A stretch of 64,000 nt of DNA from Novosphingobium guangzhouense (lineage in GTDB: Bacteria > Pseudomonadota > Alphaproteobacteria > Sphingomonadales > Sphingomonadaceae), in contig NZ_LYMM01000029.1 of assembly GCF_002896965.1 (NCBI RefSeq), forward strand, positions 222,741-286,740. The letters are read 5' to 3'. This document shows positions 25,764 through 34,188 of this stretch, one piece after another. Every line of letters starts with the position of its first letter. Position 1 is the stretch's first letter. The notes beneath the pieces are model-generated. The model had not been told where the DNA came from. It was given only the letters and a program-made list of their open reading frames with translations, and did no database searches. The translations under genes and the position numbers were made by a program.

Positions 25764-27038
25764 GTGAAGACTTCCACCAATAATCTTGTAATGGATCGGG
25801 TCCAGCACCCTCTAGCCCTTAAGGCTCTAGAGGACGCTAAGAACATCGTCTCAATGAATGGATCAAATATAAATGGTCCATCTCATGAGGCTATCTCAGG
25901 GCTCTTAAGTACCCTTGAGGACGGATTGCATGGAACGCTGTCTGACAGCTTCTTTCTATCGTCCATTGACCCGGGCATCGGAAAGACCCTTAGCGTCTCG
26001 TGCTTCCTCAAGGCCTGGAAGTCATCGGGATTTACTCCCGCAGTTGGCGTCCTTGTTGCCGTTTCCCGGCTGGAGGAAATCGAAACCTATGTGCAGCAGG
26101 CCGCATTGGCCCCAGAGGACTTCGCTGTCCTGACTAGCAGCGCCCCACACAATGCCCTCGGGTCTGCCCCTCAGGGTTCCGCCCCGGTTCTGTTCACAAC
26201 GCAACAGATGATCCAGAAGCGGGCTAAGTCGGGCCGGGTCCTCTCCGAGTTCCACTACAAGAGCGAAAGCCGCGCCTTGCGGATATGGGACGAAAGCATG
26301 GTGCCGGAGGATACCCTTACCGTCCGAGTGGACGACCTGGGGCAACTTGCGTCCCCGCTGCGCCATAAGGCCCCTGAGTTCGTGCAGGGCGTCCAGGACC
26401 TCCAAGCCGCCCTCTGGGCGCTAGAGGACGGCGGGGAAATCACGGTGCCCGAGGGCATAGCCGAAAAGGCCCCCAAGGCTGGCTTAACGGATCGGCTGGC
26501 CTCTATCGTCGATGGGCTGGCCCAGATGGCCGGGAAGACCGTACAGGCCGCCGATGTGGGCCATGGTGACATGTATCTCCTCGGGGCCTCTACACCCCTC
26601 CCGGACGACTTCACGCCTGCGGTGATCCTCGACGCCTCTGGTCGCGTCCGTCCCACCTATGCACTGTGGGAAGAGCACCGGGGCAACCTCGTGCGCCTGC
26701 CAGCCGCTGTGAACGACTACAGGGACCTTGAGGTCGGCCTATGGCAGCGCGGGAGCGGCAAAGCCTCCTTGGGGCGCTCTGGGGTCCAAGCAGAAATCAC
26801 AGCGGCCATTGCGTCCGCCATCAAGGCCGGAGACGATAATGCCGAGTGGCTGGTCATCAGCTACAAGGAGCACTCGGGTATCGTCGAGGACCTCAGGGCA
26901 AGCTTGCCGAACCCTCAGCGCCTCAAGGGACTGACGTGGGGCCGCCATGCCGCCACAAACGCCTGCCTGCGGAGGACGGCAAGCGCTTCCACGAGTAGCG
27001 TGTTCGGCCCGATTCCCCGTCCATCCGAGCGGTTTTAA
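25764..27038 (+). CDS. P-loop ATPase/helicase-like protein of the element, C-terminus probably truncated
   Basis: Up to 424 residues. The N-terminal half has a Walker-A-like DPGIGKT at residue ~70 in a context (FFLSSIDPGIGKTLS, FTPAVGVLVAVSRLEEIETYV) that recalls mobile-element helicases, and VLFTTQQMIQKR and LRIWDES resemble helicase motifs II/III. A later stretch, WLVISYKEHSG, is a likely start of motif V. Normal C-terminal helicase sequence then gives way near 26960 to low-complexity serine/arginine/proline codons, suggesting a deletion or frameshift. The base composition is less GC-rich than the surrounding genome. Family assignment is tentative. Confidence 0.5.
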   Translation: MKTSTNNLVMDRVQHPLALKALEDAKNIVSMNGSNINGPSHEAISGLLSTLEDGLHGTLSDSFFLSSIDPGIGKTLSVSCFLKAWKSSGFTPAVGVLVAVSRLEEIETYVQQAALAPEDFAVLTSSAPHNALGSAPQGSAPVLFTTQQMIQKRAKSGRVLSEFHYKSESRALRIWDESMVPEDTLTVRVDDLGQLASPLRHKAPEFVQGVQDLQAALWALEDGGEITVPEGIAEKAPKAGLTDRLASIVDGLAQMAGKTVQAADVGHGDMYLLGASTPLPDDFTPAVILDASGRVRPTYALWEEHRGNLVRLPAAVNDYRDLEVGLWQRGSGKASLGRSGVQAEITAAIASAIKAGDDNAEWLVISYKEHSGIVEDLRASLPNPQRLKGLTWGRHAATNACLRRTASASTSSVFGPIPRPSERF

Positions 27039-27337
27039 AGGACATTTGAAGAACAACCGAATGTAGAAAAGTGGATAAGTTGGCCGTAAATGCCCGCGCC
27101 GACGTGCTGCAGCGCAATGTAAACAGGGGAAGAGCCGCAGGAATCCTAGGATTCGGAATGCTGCATGGCGTAACATATTGTTTTTACGACACATTACAGC
27201 GAAGCTGCAAAATTTAGGCACTCACACGTGAGTCAACCTTCATAATTTTTTATATTTGGGGGCCGCCGTCTTTTCACAGCGCGAATCACCGCATAGAATG
27301 GCGGTATTCCGTGGTTGAGCACACACTCATGCTGCGG

Positions 27338-27411
27338 GGGAACGGTGAGCGCACAGGCCTGGTAGTCCTTTCATCCCTTCCAGAAGGATGATCGCGCCGC
27401 TCACCGTTCCC
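27338..27411. repeat. 14-bp perfect inverted repeat with an inner hairpin
   Basis: GGGAACGGTGAGCG at 27338-27351 is matched exactly by its complement at 27398-27411. Inside, 27371-27391 forms a second hairpin (TCATCC...GGATGA with one bulged base). No T tract follows on either strand, so it is not a standard terminator. It lies two bases beyond the stop of the HNH gene. The region 27039-27337 upstream is AT-rich and shows no gene. Confidence 0.75.
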
Positions 27412-27413
27412 AT

Positions 27414-27818
27414 TTACTTTGCCTCAGCGGGCAGAGCCCCACAAGAACGAGTTTTGCTTGACGCCAAAGAATCGTCGGCAGCCTTGAGTCTGATGGCTTT
27501 TGGCCTGATCCCCAGCGACTTGCGGCGATCCCGCGCCGCTTGGGCCAGCCGCTCCTCCTGGGCCTTGTGATGTATCTTACGCCGCATCTTCCACTTGTCG
27601 GCGACGGGGCGGTTCGACAGCTGCCGGTTGCAGCCGCCACAGCAGAGCACGAGGTTCTCAAGGTCATAGGTGCCGCCGAGGGAACGGGCCAACAGATGCT
27701 CTATCGTCGCCTTGCCCTTCCGCATCACGCGGCAGCACAGCCAGCACTCGCCGCCATCACGGGCCTTGAGGGCCTCAACAATCGCCCTGCGGCGCTCCCC
27801 GGTGATCGTTTTGGACAC
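27414..27818 (-). CDS. HNH endonuclease
   Basis: 134 residues starting with GTG 27818 (MSKTITGERRR). The compact HNH core is visible as a CWLCCRVM zinc pair, EHLLARSLGGTYDLENLVLCC and a second cysteine pair CCGGCNRQLSNRP, followed by a basic C-terminal tail. It is a metal-dependent nuclease of the type found in phages, integrative elements and restriction systems; target unknown. It follows the truncated integrase on the minus strand. Confidence 0.85.
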   Translation of the reverse strand: MSKTITGERRRAIVEALKARDGGECWLCCRVMRKGKATIEHLLARSLGGTYDLENLVLCCGGCNRQLSNRPVADKWKMRRKIHHKAQEERLAQAARDRRKSLGIRPKAIRLKAADDSLASSKTRSCGALPAEAK

Positions 27819-27825
27819 TGCCCCG

Positions 27826-27842
27826 CCTAAGAATTTCTTAGG
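27826..27842. repeat. Perfect palindrome between the integrase remnant and the HNH gene
   Basis: CCTAAGAA-T-TTCTTAGG is an 8-bp perfect inverted repeat around one base, located eight bases upstream of the HNH GTG start. It could be an operator or an mRNA hairpin near the ribosome-binding site. Confidence 0.6.
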
Positions 27843-28470
27843 GCATCAGCCCCGCACGAGACCGCGGGACGCCATCCAGTAGAGCAACATGTCGTCGTCT
27901 TCGTCCGGCCGGAACTCGCAGGACTCGTCTTCCTCTTGAGCCGCTTCCGCTTCGCGGACTGCAAGGCGACCTCGGGCGGTCATGCGCTTGGGTCAGTTCA
28001 AGGGCGACGCCCTTCCAGCTTGAAATCATTCCGTCAATGTCCGGCAGCGCCCGAAGCTGGCGACATTCCTTGAGGTCGGCCTCGCAAGCCTCACGCAAGC
28101 CCTTGGCACGCCGGGTCTTTACGTCGATGGTCTCACGGAGAAACCGGACGTCCTCATCTAGCTCTAGGCCTTCGCTGCGCACCTTCTCGGCGAAGTAGGC
28201 AATCAGCGGTTTCGTGATGGCATCGAATGTGCCTGTGGCCGCTTTGCCCGCCTTCCATGCCAGCCGCTCGAACAACTCGTTCAACTCACGGTAGGTCGAG
28301 CCGTCTCGCCCCGCATCGAAGACGCGCACACCAAGGGTCCGTTTCACCTCGGAAATTTTCTTCCCCGAATCATCTCGCACGTGAGGCAGCAAGCGGGCTG
28401 GAAAGGTGCGGCGAAACTCAAGGATACCCGTCTTCGGGTTGGGTCGCAGATACTTCACAATCACGTCCAC
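27838..28470 (-). pseudogene. Tyrosine integrase remnant (N-terminal half)
   Basis: From ATG 28470 the product starts MDVIVKYLRPNPKTGILEFR and continues through RTFPARLLPHVRDDSGKKIS and a helical core-binding-like part. After about residue 155 (position ~28000) it changes to proline/arginine/glycine-rich sequence without any R-HxxR-Y catalytic motif. The same strand in another frame encodes a separate acidic 45-codon ORF at 27846-27983, with no known family. The gene sits 97 bases from the tRNA-Leu end with the orientation expected for the integrase that inserted the element. It is inactive as read. Confidence 0.75.
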
Positions 28471-28484
28471 GGAACGCCGCCTCT

Positions 28485-28507
28485 GTACTACCGGATGTAC
28501 AACCGGA
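28485..28507. repeat. Tandem 11-bp repeat beside the integrase start
   Basis: GTACTACCGGA at 28485-28495 is followed after one base by GTACAACCGGA at 28497-28507. The two differ at one base. The 12-base period just upstream of the integrase gene and 60 bases from the crossover site suits an integrase arm-binding or autoregulatory site; this is inference. Confidence 0.45.
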
Positions 28508-28566
28508 GCCGCCAGAAACGCCTGAAATCTGCCATTCCCAAATAAATCAGCCCATTAGGGTTGACA

Positions 28567-28650
28567 TGGTGCCCCTGGCCCGACTCGAACGGGCACGCCT
28601 TTCGACAAACGATTTTGAGTCGTTCGCGTCTACCATTCCGCCACAGGGGC
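28567..28650 (-). tRNA. tRNA-Leu (anticodon CAA)
   Basis: The minus strand reads GCCCCTGTGGCGGAATGG at the 5' end and ends CAGGGGCACCA. The acceptor stem GCCCCTG/CAGGGGC pairs fully, the anticodon loop is CTCAAAA, the T arm is GCCCG-TTCGAGT-CGGGC, and the long variable arm fits class II leucine tRNA. CCA is encoded. The last 19 bases double as the attR of the adjacent element. Confidence 0.95.
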
Positions 28651-28701
28651 ACGGAAACGAGGCGACGCTTAGACGGCGCTTCGTCAGGGTTCAAGCCTGT
28701 T

Positions 28702-29025
28702 TCAGAAGATCCAGTCCATCGCGACGTGGACAAGACGCGATTTCATCGCCCCCTTCCGCGATCCGATGGTTCCGATTTCGAAACTCGGGCCGTCATCGTC
28801 GGTCTGATATGTCAGTTTGAGGCGAGTTTTCTCGGGCTTGAGCAATTCGACCTCACCCACCGTCTGCGATCTCAAGGCCTTGCGAGCGTTGGTCGTGGGC
28901 ACCGCCGTCAGGTCGAATGGGCGCGGGTTCATCGCCAGCGGAGCGGGTTGCTCCGCGAATACCGGCGCCGGTGCCGCCGTGACCAGCAGCGCCAGGGCGC
29001 AACGATGAGAGACATGCCGTGCCAT
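28702..29025 (-). CDS. Conserved-looking secreted protein of unknown function
   Basis: 107 residues from ATG 29025 (MARHVSHRCALALLVTAAPA); a start at 29043 would add six residues. A signal peptide ending around PAPVFAEQ is followed by a small domain containing LKLTYQTDDDGPSFEIGTIG. I do not recognise a family. It lies between the tRNA and the IMPase gene. Confidence 0.7.
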   Translation of the reverse strand: MARHVSHRCALALLVTAAPAPVFAEQPAPLAMNPRPFDLTAVPTTNARKALRSQTVGEVELLKPEKTRLKLTYQTDDDGPSFEIGTIGSRKGAMKSRLVHVAMDWIF

Positions 29026-29129
29026 GTCCCATCGTAATACCACCTATCGTGGAAAGTTCCGCGACGGTTGCGTTGCAGTTCAGGGAAACGCCCCGGTGCA
29101 CGATAGGACGTGCGCCAGGGCGGATCAGT

Positions 29130-29951
29130 TCATGCCTTCAGGGCAGTCGCCACGATCTTGTGCAGGCGCGAGTGGAGCACGTCGTTGCCGGCAAGGATTT
29201 CGGTGTCACAGATCGGATTCGAACGGCCCTTCCAGTCCGAAACGAAACCGCCGGCTTCACGCACGAGCAGACAGCCCGCCGCCGTGTCCCACGGCTTGAG
29301 ATCGGCTTCCCAGAAGCCCTCGTAACGGCCCGAGGCCACCCATGCGAGGTCCAGTGCAGCCGAGCCGAAGCGGCGGATGCCCGCCACCTGCGGCGCAAGG
29401 CCGTGGTAGATCTTGGTCCACTGCCCAGCGTCGCCATGGCCCGCAAAGGGAATGCCGGTCGCGATCAGGCTTTCGTCGAGGTGGCGGCGCGAGGAGACGC
29501 GAAGGCGACGGTCGTGCAGCCACGCACCGCGCGACTTTTCGGCCCAGTAGCTTTCGTCCGTGACAGGGTTGTAGATCAGGCCGGCGGTAACTTCACCCCA
29601 GCCCTTCCCGTCCAGACGCGGTTCCTGCACCGCGATCGAGATCGCGAAGTGCGGGATGCCGTGAAGGAAGTTGGTCGTCCCGTCGAGCGGATCGACGATG
29701 AAGCGCGGCTTGGTCGGGTCGCCCTCGATCTCGCCGGCTTCCTCGAAGAGATAGCCCCAGTCCGGCCGCGCGGCGCGCAGTTCGTCCCAGATGGTGCGCT
29801 CGGATGCCTGATCGGCCTTCGACACGAAGTCCGCAGGCCCCTTGCGGCTGACCTGCAGGTGTTCGATTTCACCGAAATCGCGACGCAGGCGATTGCCGGC
29901 CTTGCGGGCGGCCTTCTCGATGACGCGGATGAGACCGGAAATGGCGGCCAT
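29130..29951 (-). CDS. suhB: Inositol monophosphatase family protein
   Basis: 273 residues with the IMPase metal sites: acidic LFEEAGEIEGDP, VDPLDGTTNFLHGIPHFAIS and the C-terminal LKPWDTAAGCLLVREAGG. The family hydrolyses inositol 1-phosphate or related phosphate esters with magnesium and includes SuhB, which also acts on ribosomal RNA transcription in enterics. The small secreted protein and efp genes lie upstream on the same strand. Because of ino1 at 6855, this could be the phosphatase that releases inositol, but it is 21 kb away and IMPases are common in bacteria lacking inositol use. Confidence 0.93.
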   Translation of the reverse strand: MAAISGLIRVIEKAARKAGNRLRRDFGEIEHLQVSRKGPADFVSKADQASERTIWDELRAARPDWGYLFEEAGEIEGDPTKPRFIVDPLDGTTNFLHGIPHFAISIAVQEPRLDGKGWGEVTAGLIYNPVTDESYWAEKSRGAWLHDRRLRVSSRRHLDESLIATGIPFAGHGDAGQWTKIYHGLAPQVAGIRRFGSAALDLAWVASGRYEGFWEADLKPWDTAAGCLLVREAGGFVSDWKGRSNPICDTEILAGNDVLHSRLHKIVATALKA

Positions 29952-30029
29952 GACGTTACTTCACTCCTGTGGGCCGCTGTCAGCCCCTGGTTGTCGGCGG
30001 CGGTCAGTCAATGACTGACCGCCAGCTTC

Positions 30030-30455
30030 TTACCGGCCTTGCGGCGCGGGTTTGGCGGGGGTTGCGCCGGCGGCAGACGCAGTGGGCTGGTAGCCGCAGA
30101 TACGGGCCATGACGCTCAGCATCTCGCTGGGATTGTCGCGGCTGATCTTGCCCGGATTCTCGGCGATCACCTTGTCCATCGATTCGGTGATCTTGCCGAG
30201 CGAATTGTCGTACAGACAGCCGACAAGTGCGCCCTTGACCGGTTCCTCCACCTTTTCCGACTGCAACCCGCTGATGAGCACCTTGAGGTAGAGCATCGCG
30301 TGTTGCGCCTGCGAATCGCCGCCCGCAGGCGCTGCGGCGGCAGGCTTGGCCGCGCTCTTGGCCGCAGCAGCCTTGGCGGCAGCGGCATGAGCGACAGAGG
30401 AAGTTCCCGCGATCGCCAGAGCGGCGGTCGCGACGGTCAGGGCGAGCTTGTTCAT
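30030..30455 (-). CDS. Secreted protein of unknown function, alanine-rich N-terminus
   Basis: 141 residues from ATG 30455, which overlaps the efp stop by one base (TGATG). A signal peptide (ALAIAGTSSVAHAAAA) leads into an Ala/Lys-rich spacer and a domain with AMLYLKVLISGLQSEKVEEP, GALVGCLYDNSLGKITESMD and ARICGYQP, where two cysteines could pair. The family is not recognised. Co-transcription with efp is likely. Confidence 0.75.
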   Translation of the reverse strand: MNKLALTVATAALAIAGTSSVAHAAAAKAAAAKSAAKPAAAAPAGGDSQAQHAMLYLKVLISGLQSEKVEEPVKGALVGCLYDNSLGKITESMDKVIAENPGKISRDNPSEMLSVMARICGYQPTASAAGATPAKPAPQGR

Positions 30456-31018
30456 CAATCTGCCTTCTTCACGTAAGTCTTTTCGTAGACGTCCACGATG
30501 ATGCGCGTGCCGCTTTCGATGTGCGGCGGCACCATCACGCGCACGCCGTTATCGAGAACGGCGGGCTTGTAGCTGGACGAGGCGGTCTGCCCCTTCACCA
30601 CGGCGTCGGCTTCGACGATCGTGGCCTCGACCTGCTCGGGGAGCTGGACCGAGATCGGGCGTTCTTCCCACATTTCGAGAAGAACCTGCATCCCGTCCTG
30701 CAGGAACGCGGCAGCGTCACCCAGCAGGTCGGCGGGAAGCGTGATCTGTTCGTAAGTCTCGATATCCATGAAGACCAGATCGTCGCCCTCGGCGTAGAGG
30801 AACTGGAAGTCCTTGGTGTCGAGACGCACGCGCTCGACAGTGTCGGCGCTGCGGAAACGCACGTTGGTCTTGCGGCCGTCGATCAGGTTTTTCATCTCGA
30901 CCTGCATGAAGGCGCCGCCCTTGCCCGGCTGGGTATGCTGGGTCTTGGCGACCTTCCAGATGCCCTTTTCGTATTCGAGAATGTTGCCGGGACGGATATC
31001 GACGCCACTGATCTTCAT
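30455..31018 (-). CDS. efp: Translation elongation factor P
   Basis: 187 residues from ATG 31018 ([19 protein letters not shown]). The KOW-like N-terminal domain has the loop [15 protein letters not shown] with the lysine that is modified in many bacteria, the middle domain has [20 protein letters not shown], and the C-terminal OB domain ends [17 protein letters not shown] relieves ribosome stalling at polyproline. The 38-residue in-frame extension to 31132 is not part of the family. No epmA/earP gene is visible nearby. Confidence 0.97.
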   Translation of the reverse strand: MKISGVDIRPGNILEYEKGIWKVAKTQHTQPGKGGAFMQVEMKNLIDGRKTNVRFRSADTVERVRLDTKDFQFLYAEGDDLVFMDIETYEQITLPADLLGDAAAFLQDGMQVLLEMWEERPISVQLPEQVEATIVEADAVVKGQTASSSYKPAVLDNGVRVMVPPHIESGTRIIVDVYEKTYVKKAD

Positions 31019-31147
31019 GGTTTTGGCCTTCAGGATGGGAAAGAGCTTGATCGTGGGGCCACACACGGCGCAGCCCTCGAAAGGATGCGCCCTTAGACGA
31101 GGTGGCGAGGCATGGCAATTGCTTCGCGCCAATGCTAGCGCAATGCC

Positions 31148-31525
31148 ATGAAGCGTGCCTCCCTTCCCGTCGTGCTGTTGGCGCTTGCCGCCGGCTGCGC
31201 CAGCGCAGAGCCTCCCCCGCCTCCGGTGCAGGGCGGGCTGATCTCAACCCTGCCGATCGGCACTTATTCGTGCGAAATGGCTGGAGATGCGGGCGGCCTC
31301 GTCGGCAAGCCGCTGCCGGAGTACGAATTTCACATCGTCAATGCATCTGCCTACAAGGCAGGCGGCATCCGGGGCAGCTACCTGCTCACCGGGGACTACC
31401 TCACGATGACCGGCGGCAAGCTCAAGGGCCTCAAACTTCACCGGATCAAGGACACCTATCTGCGCAAGGTGGAAGCCGATGGCAGCGACGGCGAAATGCG
31501 CTGCGTGCGCAGTTCACGCCGCTGA
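31148..31525 (+). CDS. Probable lipoprotein of unknown function
   Basis: 125 residues with a signal peptide and lipobox LALAAGC at residues ~11-17. The mature part has a proline-rich spacer and a small domain starting [20 protein letters not shown] with [20 protein letters not shown]. Divergent from efp. No family recognised. Confidence 0.75.
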   Translation: MKRASLPVVLLALAAGCASAEPPPPPVQGGLISTLPIGTYSCEMAGDAGGLVGKPLPEYEFHIVNASAYKAGGIRGSYLLTGDYLTMTGGKLKGLKLHRIKDTYLRKVEADGSDGEMRCVRSSRR

Positions 31526-31593
31526 TCGCTCCGGCGGTTTGCCCTTGAAGTAACCGCGCCCTAGCTCCTTCGGCAAACAGCCGGGAGCGGACG

Positions 31594-32406
31594 ATGGATC
31601 TTCAATTGCAGGGCAAGGTCGCCATCGTCACCGGGGCGACCGCGAATATCGGCCGCGCCGTTGCCCTTGACCTTGCGGCAGAGGGAGCCCTTCCCGTCCT
31701 TGTCGGCCGTGATCATGACGCCGGCGCAAGGCTGGTCGCCGACTGCAGGGCACGCGGCGCCCCCGATGCGGTGTTCGTGGCGGCCGACATGCTCGACCCC
31801 GCCGCTCCGCCAAAAGTGCTGGCAGCTGCCGATACCCTCGGCCCGATCGCAGTGCTGGTGAACAACGTGGGCGGCAACGTCGATCAGGGCCTCTTTGTCG
31901 ATTCCGATCCCGCGAAATGGCTGGCGGATATCGATCTCAACTTCGGTACGGTGCTGCGGATGACCCATGCCGTACTGCCCGCGATGATCGCTCGCAAGGC
32001 CGGGGCGATCGTCAATATCGGCTCTACCGCTGCGCTTGTGGGCGACTACATGCTGCCAGTCTATTCCGCCGCAAAAGGTGCCGTGCACAGCTTCACCGTC
32101 GTTCTCGCCAAGGAACTGGGCGCCCACGGCATCCGCGTCAACGCCGTCGCCCCCTACGCCACCATACCGGGCGATCCCGCCAGTCTCAGTTCAGGCAGCC
32201 GCTTCAACCCCGACACCGGCATGTTCTCAAAGGGCACCGCCAGCATCGACGAGGCAGACCGCGCCCTGCGCCAGCGCCGCACGTTCGTCGGTCGCCCTTT
32301 CGCGGTGCCTGAGGAAATGGCCGCGATGGTCACCTTCCTCGCCTCGGGCCGGGCCAGCTTCATCACCGGGCAGGTCTACCCCGTCGACGGCGGCGCCCTT
32401 CTTTGA
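31594..32406 (+). CDS. Short-chain dehydrogenase/reductase
   Basis: 270 residues. The nucleotide loop is TGATANIGRAVAL, followed by NNVGGN and the catalytic YSAAK with the upstream serine in NIGSTAALVGDY. The C-terminal end GQVYPVDGGALL is typical of classical SDRs. The next gene (SnoaL-like) starts 15 bases after this stop, and a substrate-binding-like protein follows; the three genes look like one transcription unit for an unknown hydrophobic or aromatic substrate. Confidence 0.9.
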   Translation: MDLQLQGKVAIVTGATANIGRAVALDLAAEGALPVLVGRDHDAGARLVADCRARGAPDAVFVAADMLDPAAPPKVLAAADTLGPIAVLVNNVGGNVDQGLFVDSDPAKWLADIDLNFGTVLRMTHAVLPAMIARKAGAIVNIGSTAALVGDYMLPVYSAAKGAVHSFTVVLAKELGAHGIRVNAVAPYATIPGDPASLSSGSRFNPDTGMFSKGTASIDEADRALRQRRTFVGRPFAVPEEMAAMVTFLASGRASFITGQVYPVDGGALL

Positions 32407-32420
32407 GCCGGAGAGGACAG

Positions 32421-32945
32421 ATGATCGACCAGACCGCGCTGCAGACCCTTCTCGACAAGGAAGCGATCCGGGAACTCGTGCTGCTATACTGCCGCGCGAT
32501 CGACCGGCAGGATATCGCGCTTCTGCGCGACCTCTACACCGATGACGCTACCGACACTCATGGCGACAGCTTCGATGGTTCAGCCGAAGACTACTGCGCC
32601 TTCATCGCCCGCGCCTTTCCACATATGCCGTATTCGGGCCATCACGTATGCAATCACCTCGTCGCGGTAGATGAAGACGTGGCAAGCGGTGAAGTCTATG
32701 CTCTTGCCTACCACCTCATCCCCACCCGCGAAGGCGGGCAGGAAGAGGATTTCATGGCCGTGCGCTACATCGACAATTACCGGCGCTGTGCGGACGGTCG
32801 CTGGCGCTTTTCCCGCCGCGTCGTCACGTATGACCTGAAAATTCGTCGCCCGTTCGACGGCGGGGGGCAGCTGGGTCTGGCGGAGCGTGACCCAAGCTAC
32901 GCCGAATGCCGCCAGTCCCTGTTCCAGCGCGGCGCGCGCACTTGA
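32421..32945 (+). CDS. SnoaL-like/NTF2-fold protein
   Basis: 174 residues from ATG 32421, preceded by GGAGAGGAC. The start MIDQTALQTLLDKEAIRELV followed by YCRAIDRQD is the usual opening of NTF2-fold dehydratase/isomerase-like proteins, and GRWRFSRRVVTYDLKI is the typical final strand. These small cone-fold enzymes isomerise, dehydrate or cyclise small molecules in polyketide, steroid and aromatic pathways. The companion SDR suggests a redox plus isomerisation or dehydration pathway, which is inference. Confidence 0.82.
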   Translation: MIDQTALQTLLDKEAIRELVLLYCRAIDRQDIALLRDLYTDDATDTHGDSFDGSAEDYCAFIARAFPHMPYSGHHVCNHLVAVDEDVASGEVYALAYHLIPTREGGQEEDFMAVRYIDNYRRCADGRWRFSRRVVTYDLKIRRPFDGGGQLGLAERDPSYAECRQSLFQRGART

Positions 32946-33035
32946 AGCCGATTTCCCGCACCATGGCATGCAGCCTTTTCCTGGCTGGCTCATTGTCAGG
33001 GCCGACCGGGGCGATCCGCCTCGCCGGAGGCATCC

Positions 33036-34118
33036 ATGGCTGCGAGCGTGAAAATTGGCATTCTCAACGACATCGCTGATTTCACCGGGGAAGATCCGTC
33101 AGCCCCTGAGGGCAGCAGGCCCGTCCCTGGCGACATCACCGGCTGGATTGAGCGTGAAATCGACGCCCTGCGGCAATCTGGCCGCTTTGATGCGGATGTC
33201 GAACTGATCCACGCCTATGCTCTTGGCCTGCCGTCCGGCACGGCAGAGGCGGTGGAGCATGCCTATCGGCAACTGGCGGAATCCGGCGTCAGCCTGATCG
33301 TCGGCCCTGCGATCGGCGACAATGCGCTGGTCGCCACGCCGCTTGCCGAACAGTTGCGTATGCCCACCATCAACTGGGCCGGGGCCGAGCGAGCGCGCGG
33401 CCGGTGGATGTTCCAGCATCAGGTGGGCAGCCACGAAGACGAATCGCTTGTCATTGCCAGGCAGATGGCAAGCCTTGGCCGCAAGCGGCTTGCGGTGATC
33501 TACGACCTGTCGCCGATCGGAACGCGTCATCTCAAATACCTGGACGGCGAGGCCCGCGTCCTCGGCATGGAAATCGCGACCAAGGAGGGCATTTCGCCGC
33601 TGGCAGACGATGTCTATGATATCGCGGCGATGGTGCTGAAAGCGGCTCCCGACGGCGTGGTCTACCTTGGCCTAGGGCTCTCCGCGCCGGCAGTCTCACG
33701 CGCCCTGGACCGTGCCGGCTGGGACGGCCCGCGCATCATGAACACCGCAGGATTGCGCGGATATCACGGCGATTTCGCCCATGCCTGCAACGGCTGGCTC
33801 TACATCGACATGCATTCCGACGCCAACTCGACCCTGAAGGCGGTGATGGACCGTATGGAGGCCCCGCGCAGGCAGGCGCTGGCCGTCGCCAAGGGGCACG
33901 ACATCGGTCGCCTGGTCGCCGAAGGGCTGGCGCGCGCTTCGGATTTTACGCGCGAAGGCGTTCGGGGCGGGCTTGAGCAAGTGAAATGGCTGCCCGCCGC
34001 AGAGGGGCACGAAGGCACCCTACTTGGCTTCGGCGCACATGACAGAGGCGCCCTGCACGGCCGATATCTTGTTGTGCGTCAATGGCTTGACGGCGAAACC
34101 AGAGAAGTCGCCGCCTAG
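33036..34118 (+). CDS. Type 1 periplasmic-binding-fold protein without a signal peptide
   Basis: 360 residues starting MAASVKIGILNDIADFTGED. The pattern (AYRQLAESGVSLIVGPAIGD, PTINWAGA, ARQMASLGRKRLAVIYDLSP, DIAAMVLKAAPDGVVYLGLG, WDGPRIMNTAGLR) is the branched-chain-amino-acid type binding fold used by ABC substrate-binding proteins. No signal peptide, lipobox or membrane helix is visible and no ABC transporter genes are adjacent. It may be a cytosolic ligand-binding partner of the preceding SDR and SnoaL-like gene products. Confidence 0.75.
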   Translation: MAASVKIGILNDIADFTGEDPSAPEGSRPVPGDITGWIEREIDALRQSGRFDADVELIHAYALGLPSGTAEAVEHAYRQLAESGVSLIVGPAIGDNALVATPLAEQLRMPTINWAGAERARGRWMFQHQVGSHEDESLVIARQMASLGRKRLAVIYDLSPIGTRHLKYLDGEARVLGMEIATKEGISPLADDVYDIAAMVLKAAPDGVVYLGLGLSAPAVSRALDRAGWDGPRIMNTAGLRGYHGDFAHACNGWLYIDMHSDANSTLKAVMDRMEAPRRQALAVAKGHDIGRLVAEGLARASDFTREGVRGGLEQVKWLPAAEGHEGTLLGFGAHDRGALHGRYLVVRQWLDGETREVAA

Positions 34119-34188
34119 CTCACCGTAAGCGCACCCAACAGGTACACAACGGCACACAGAGGGCACTCAACGTACCCTCAAGGCACGT

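Larger units (their letters stand above)
24929..28585. mobile_element. Decayed integrative element in the 3' end of tRNA-Leu(CAA)
   Basis: A 3.66-kb segment lies between two direct copies of the 19 bases that make up the 3' end of the tRNA-Leu gene (24929-24947 and 28567-28585). Inside are a serine recombinase without its N-terminal catalytic part, a P-loop protein with an odd C-terminus, an HNH nuclease and a tyrosine integrase lacking its catalytic domain next to the tRNA. This is the layout of a tRNA-targeted element integrated by its own integrase, now unable to move on its own. The complete tRNA is retained on the right side. Confidence 0.85.

Noticed and set aside
28227..28820. Plus-strand frame across the integrase remnant and tRNA-Leu
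   Set aside because: It reads through a tRNA gene and is the complement of the integrase fragment.
29130..29951. IMPase as part of the inositol/glycan locus
   Set aside because: It is 21 kb away and next to efp. The family is widespread in bacteria without inositol metabolism, so the link is too weak to assert.
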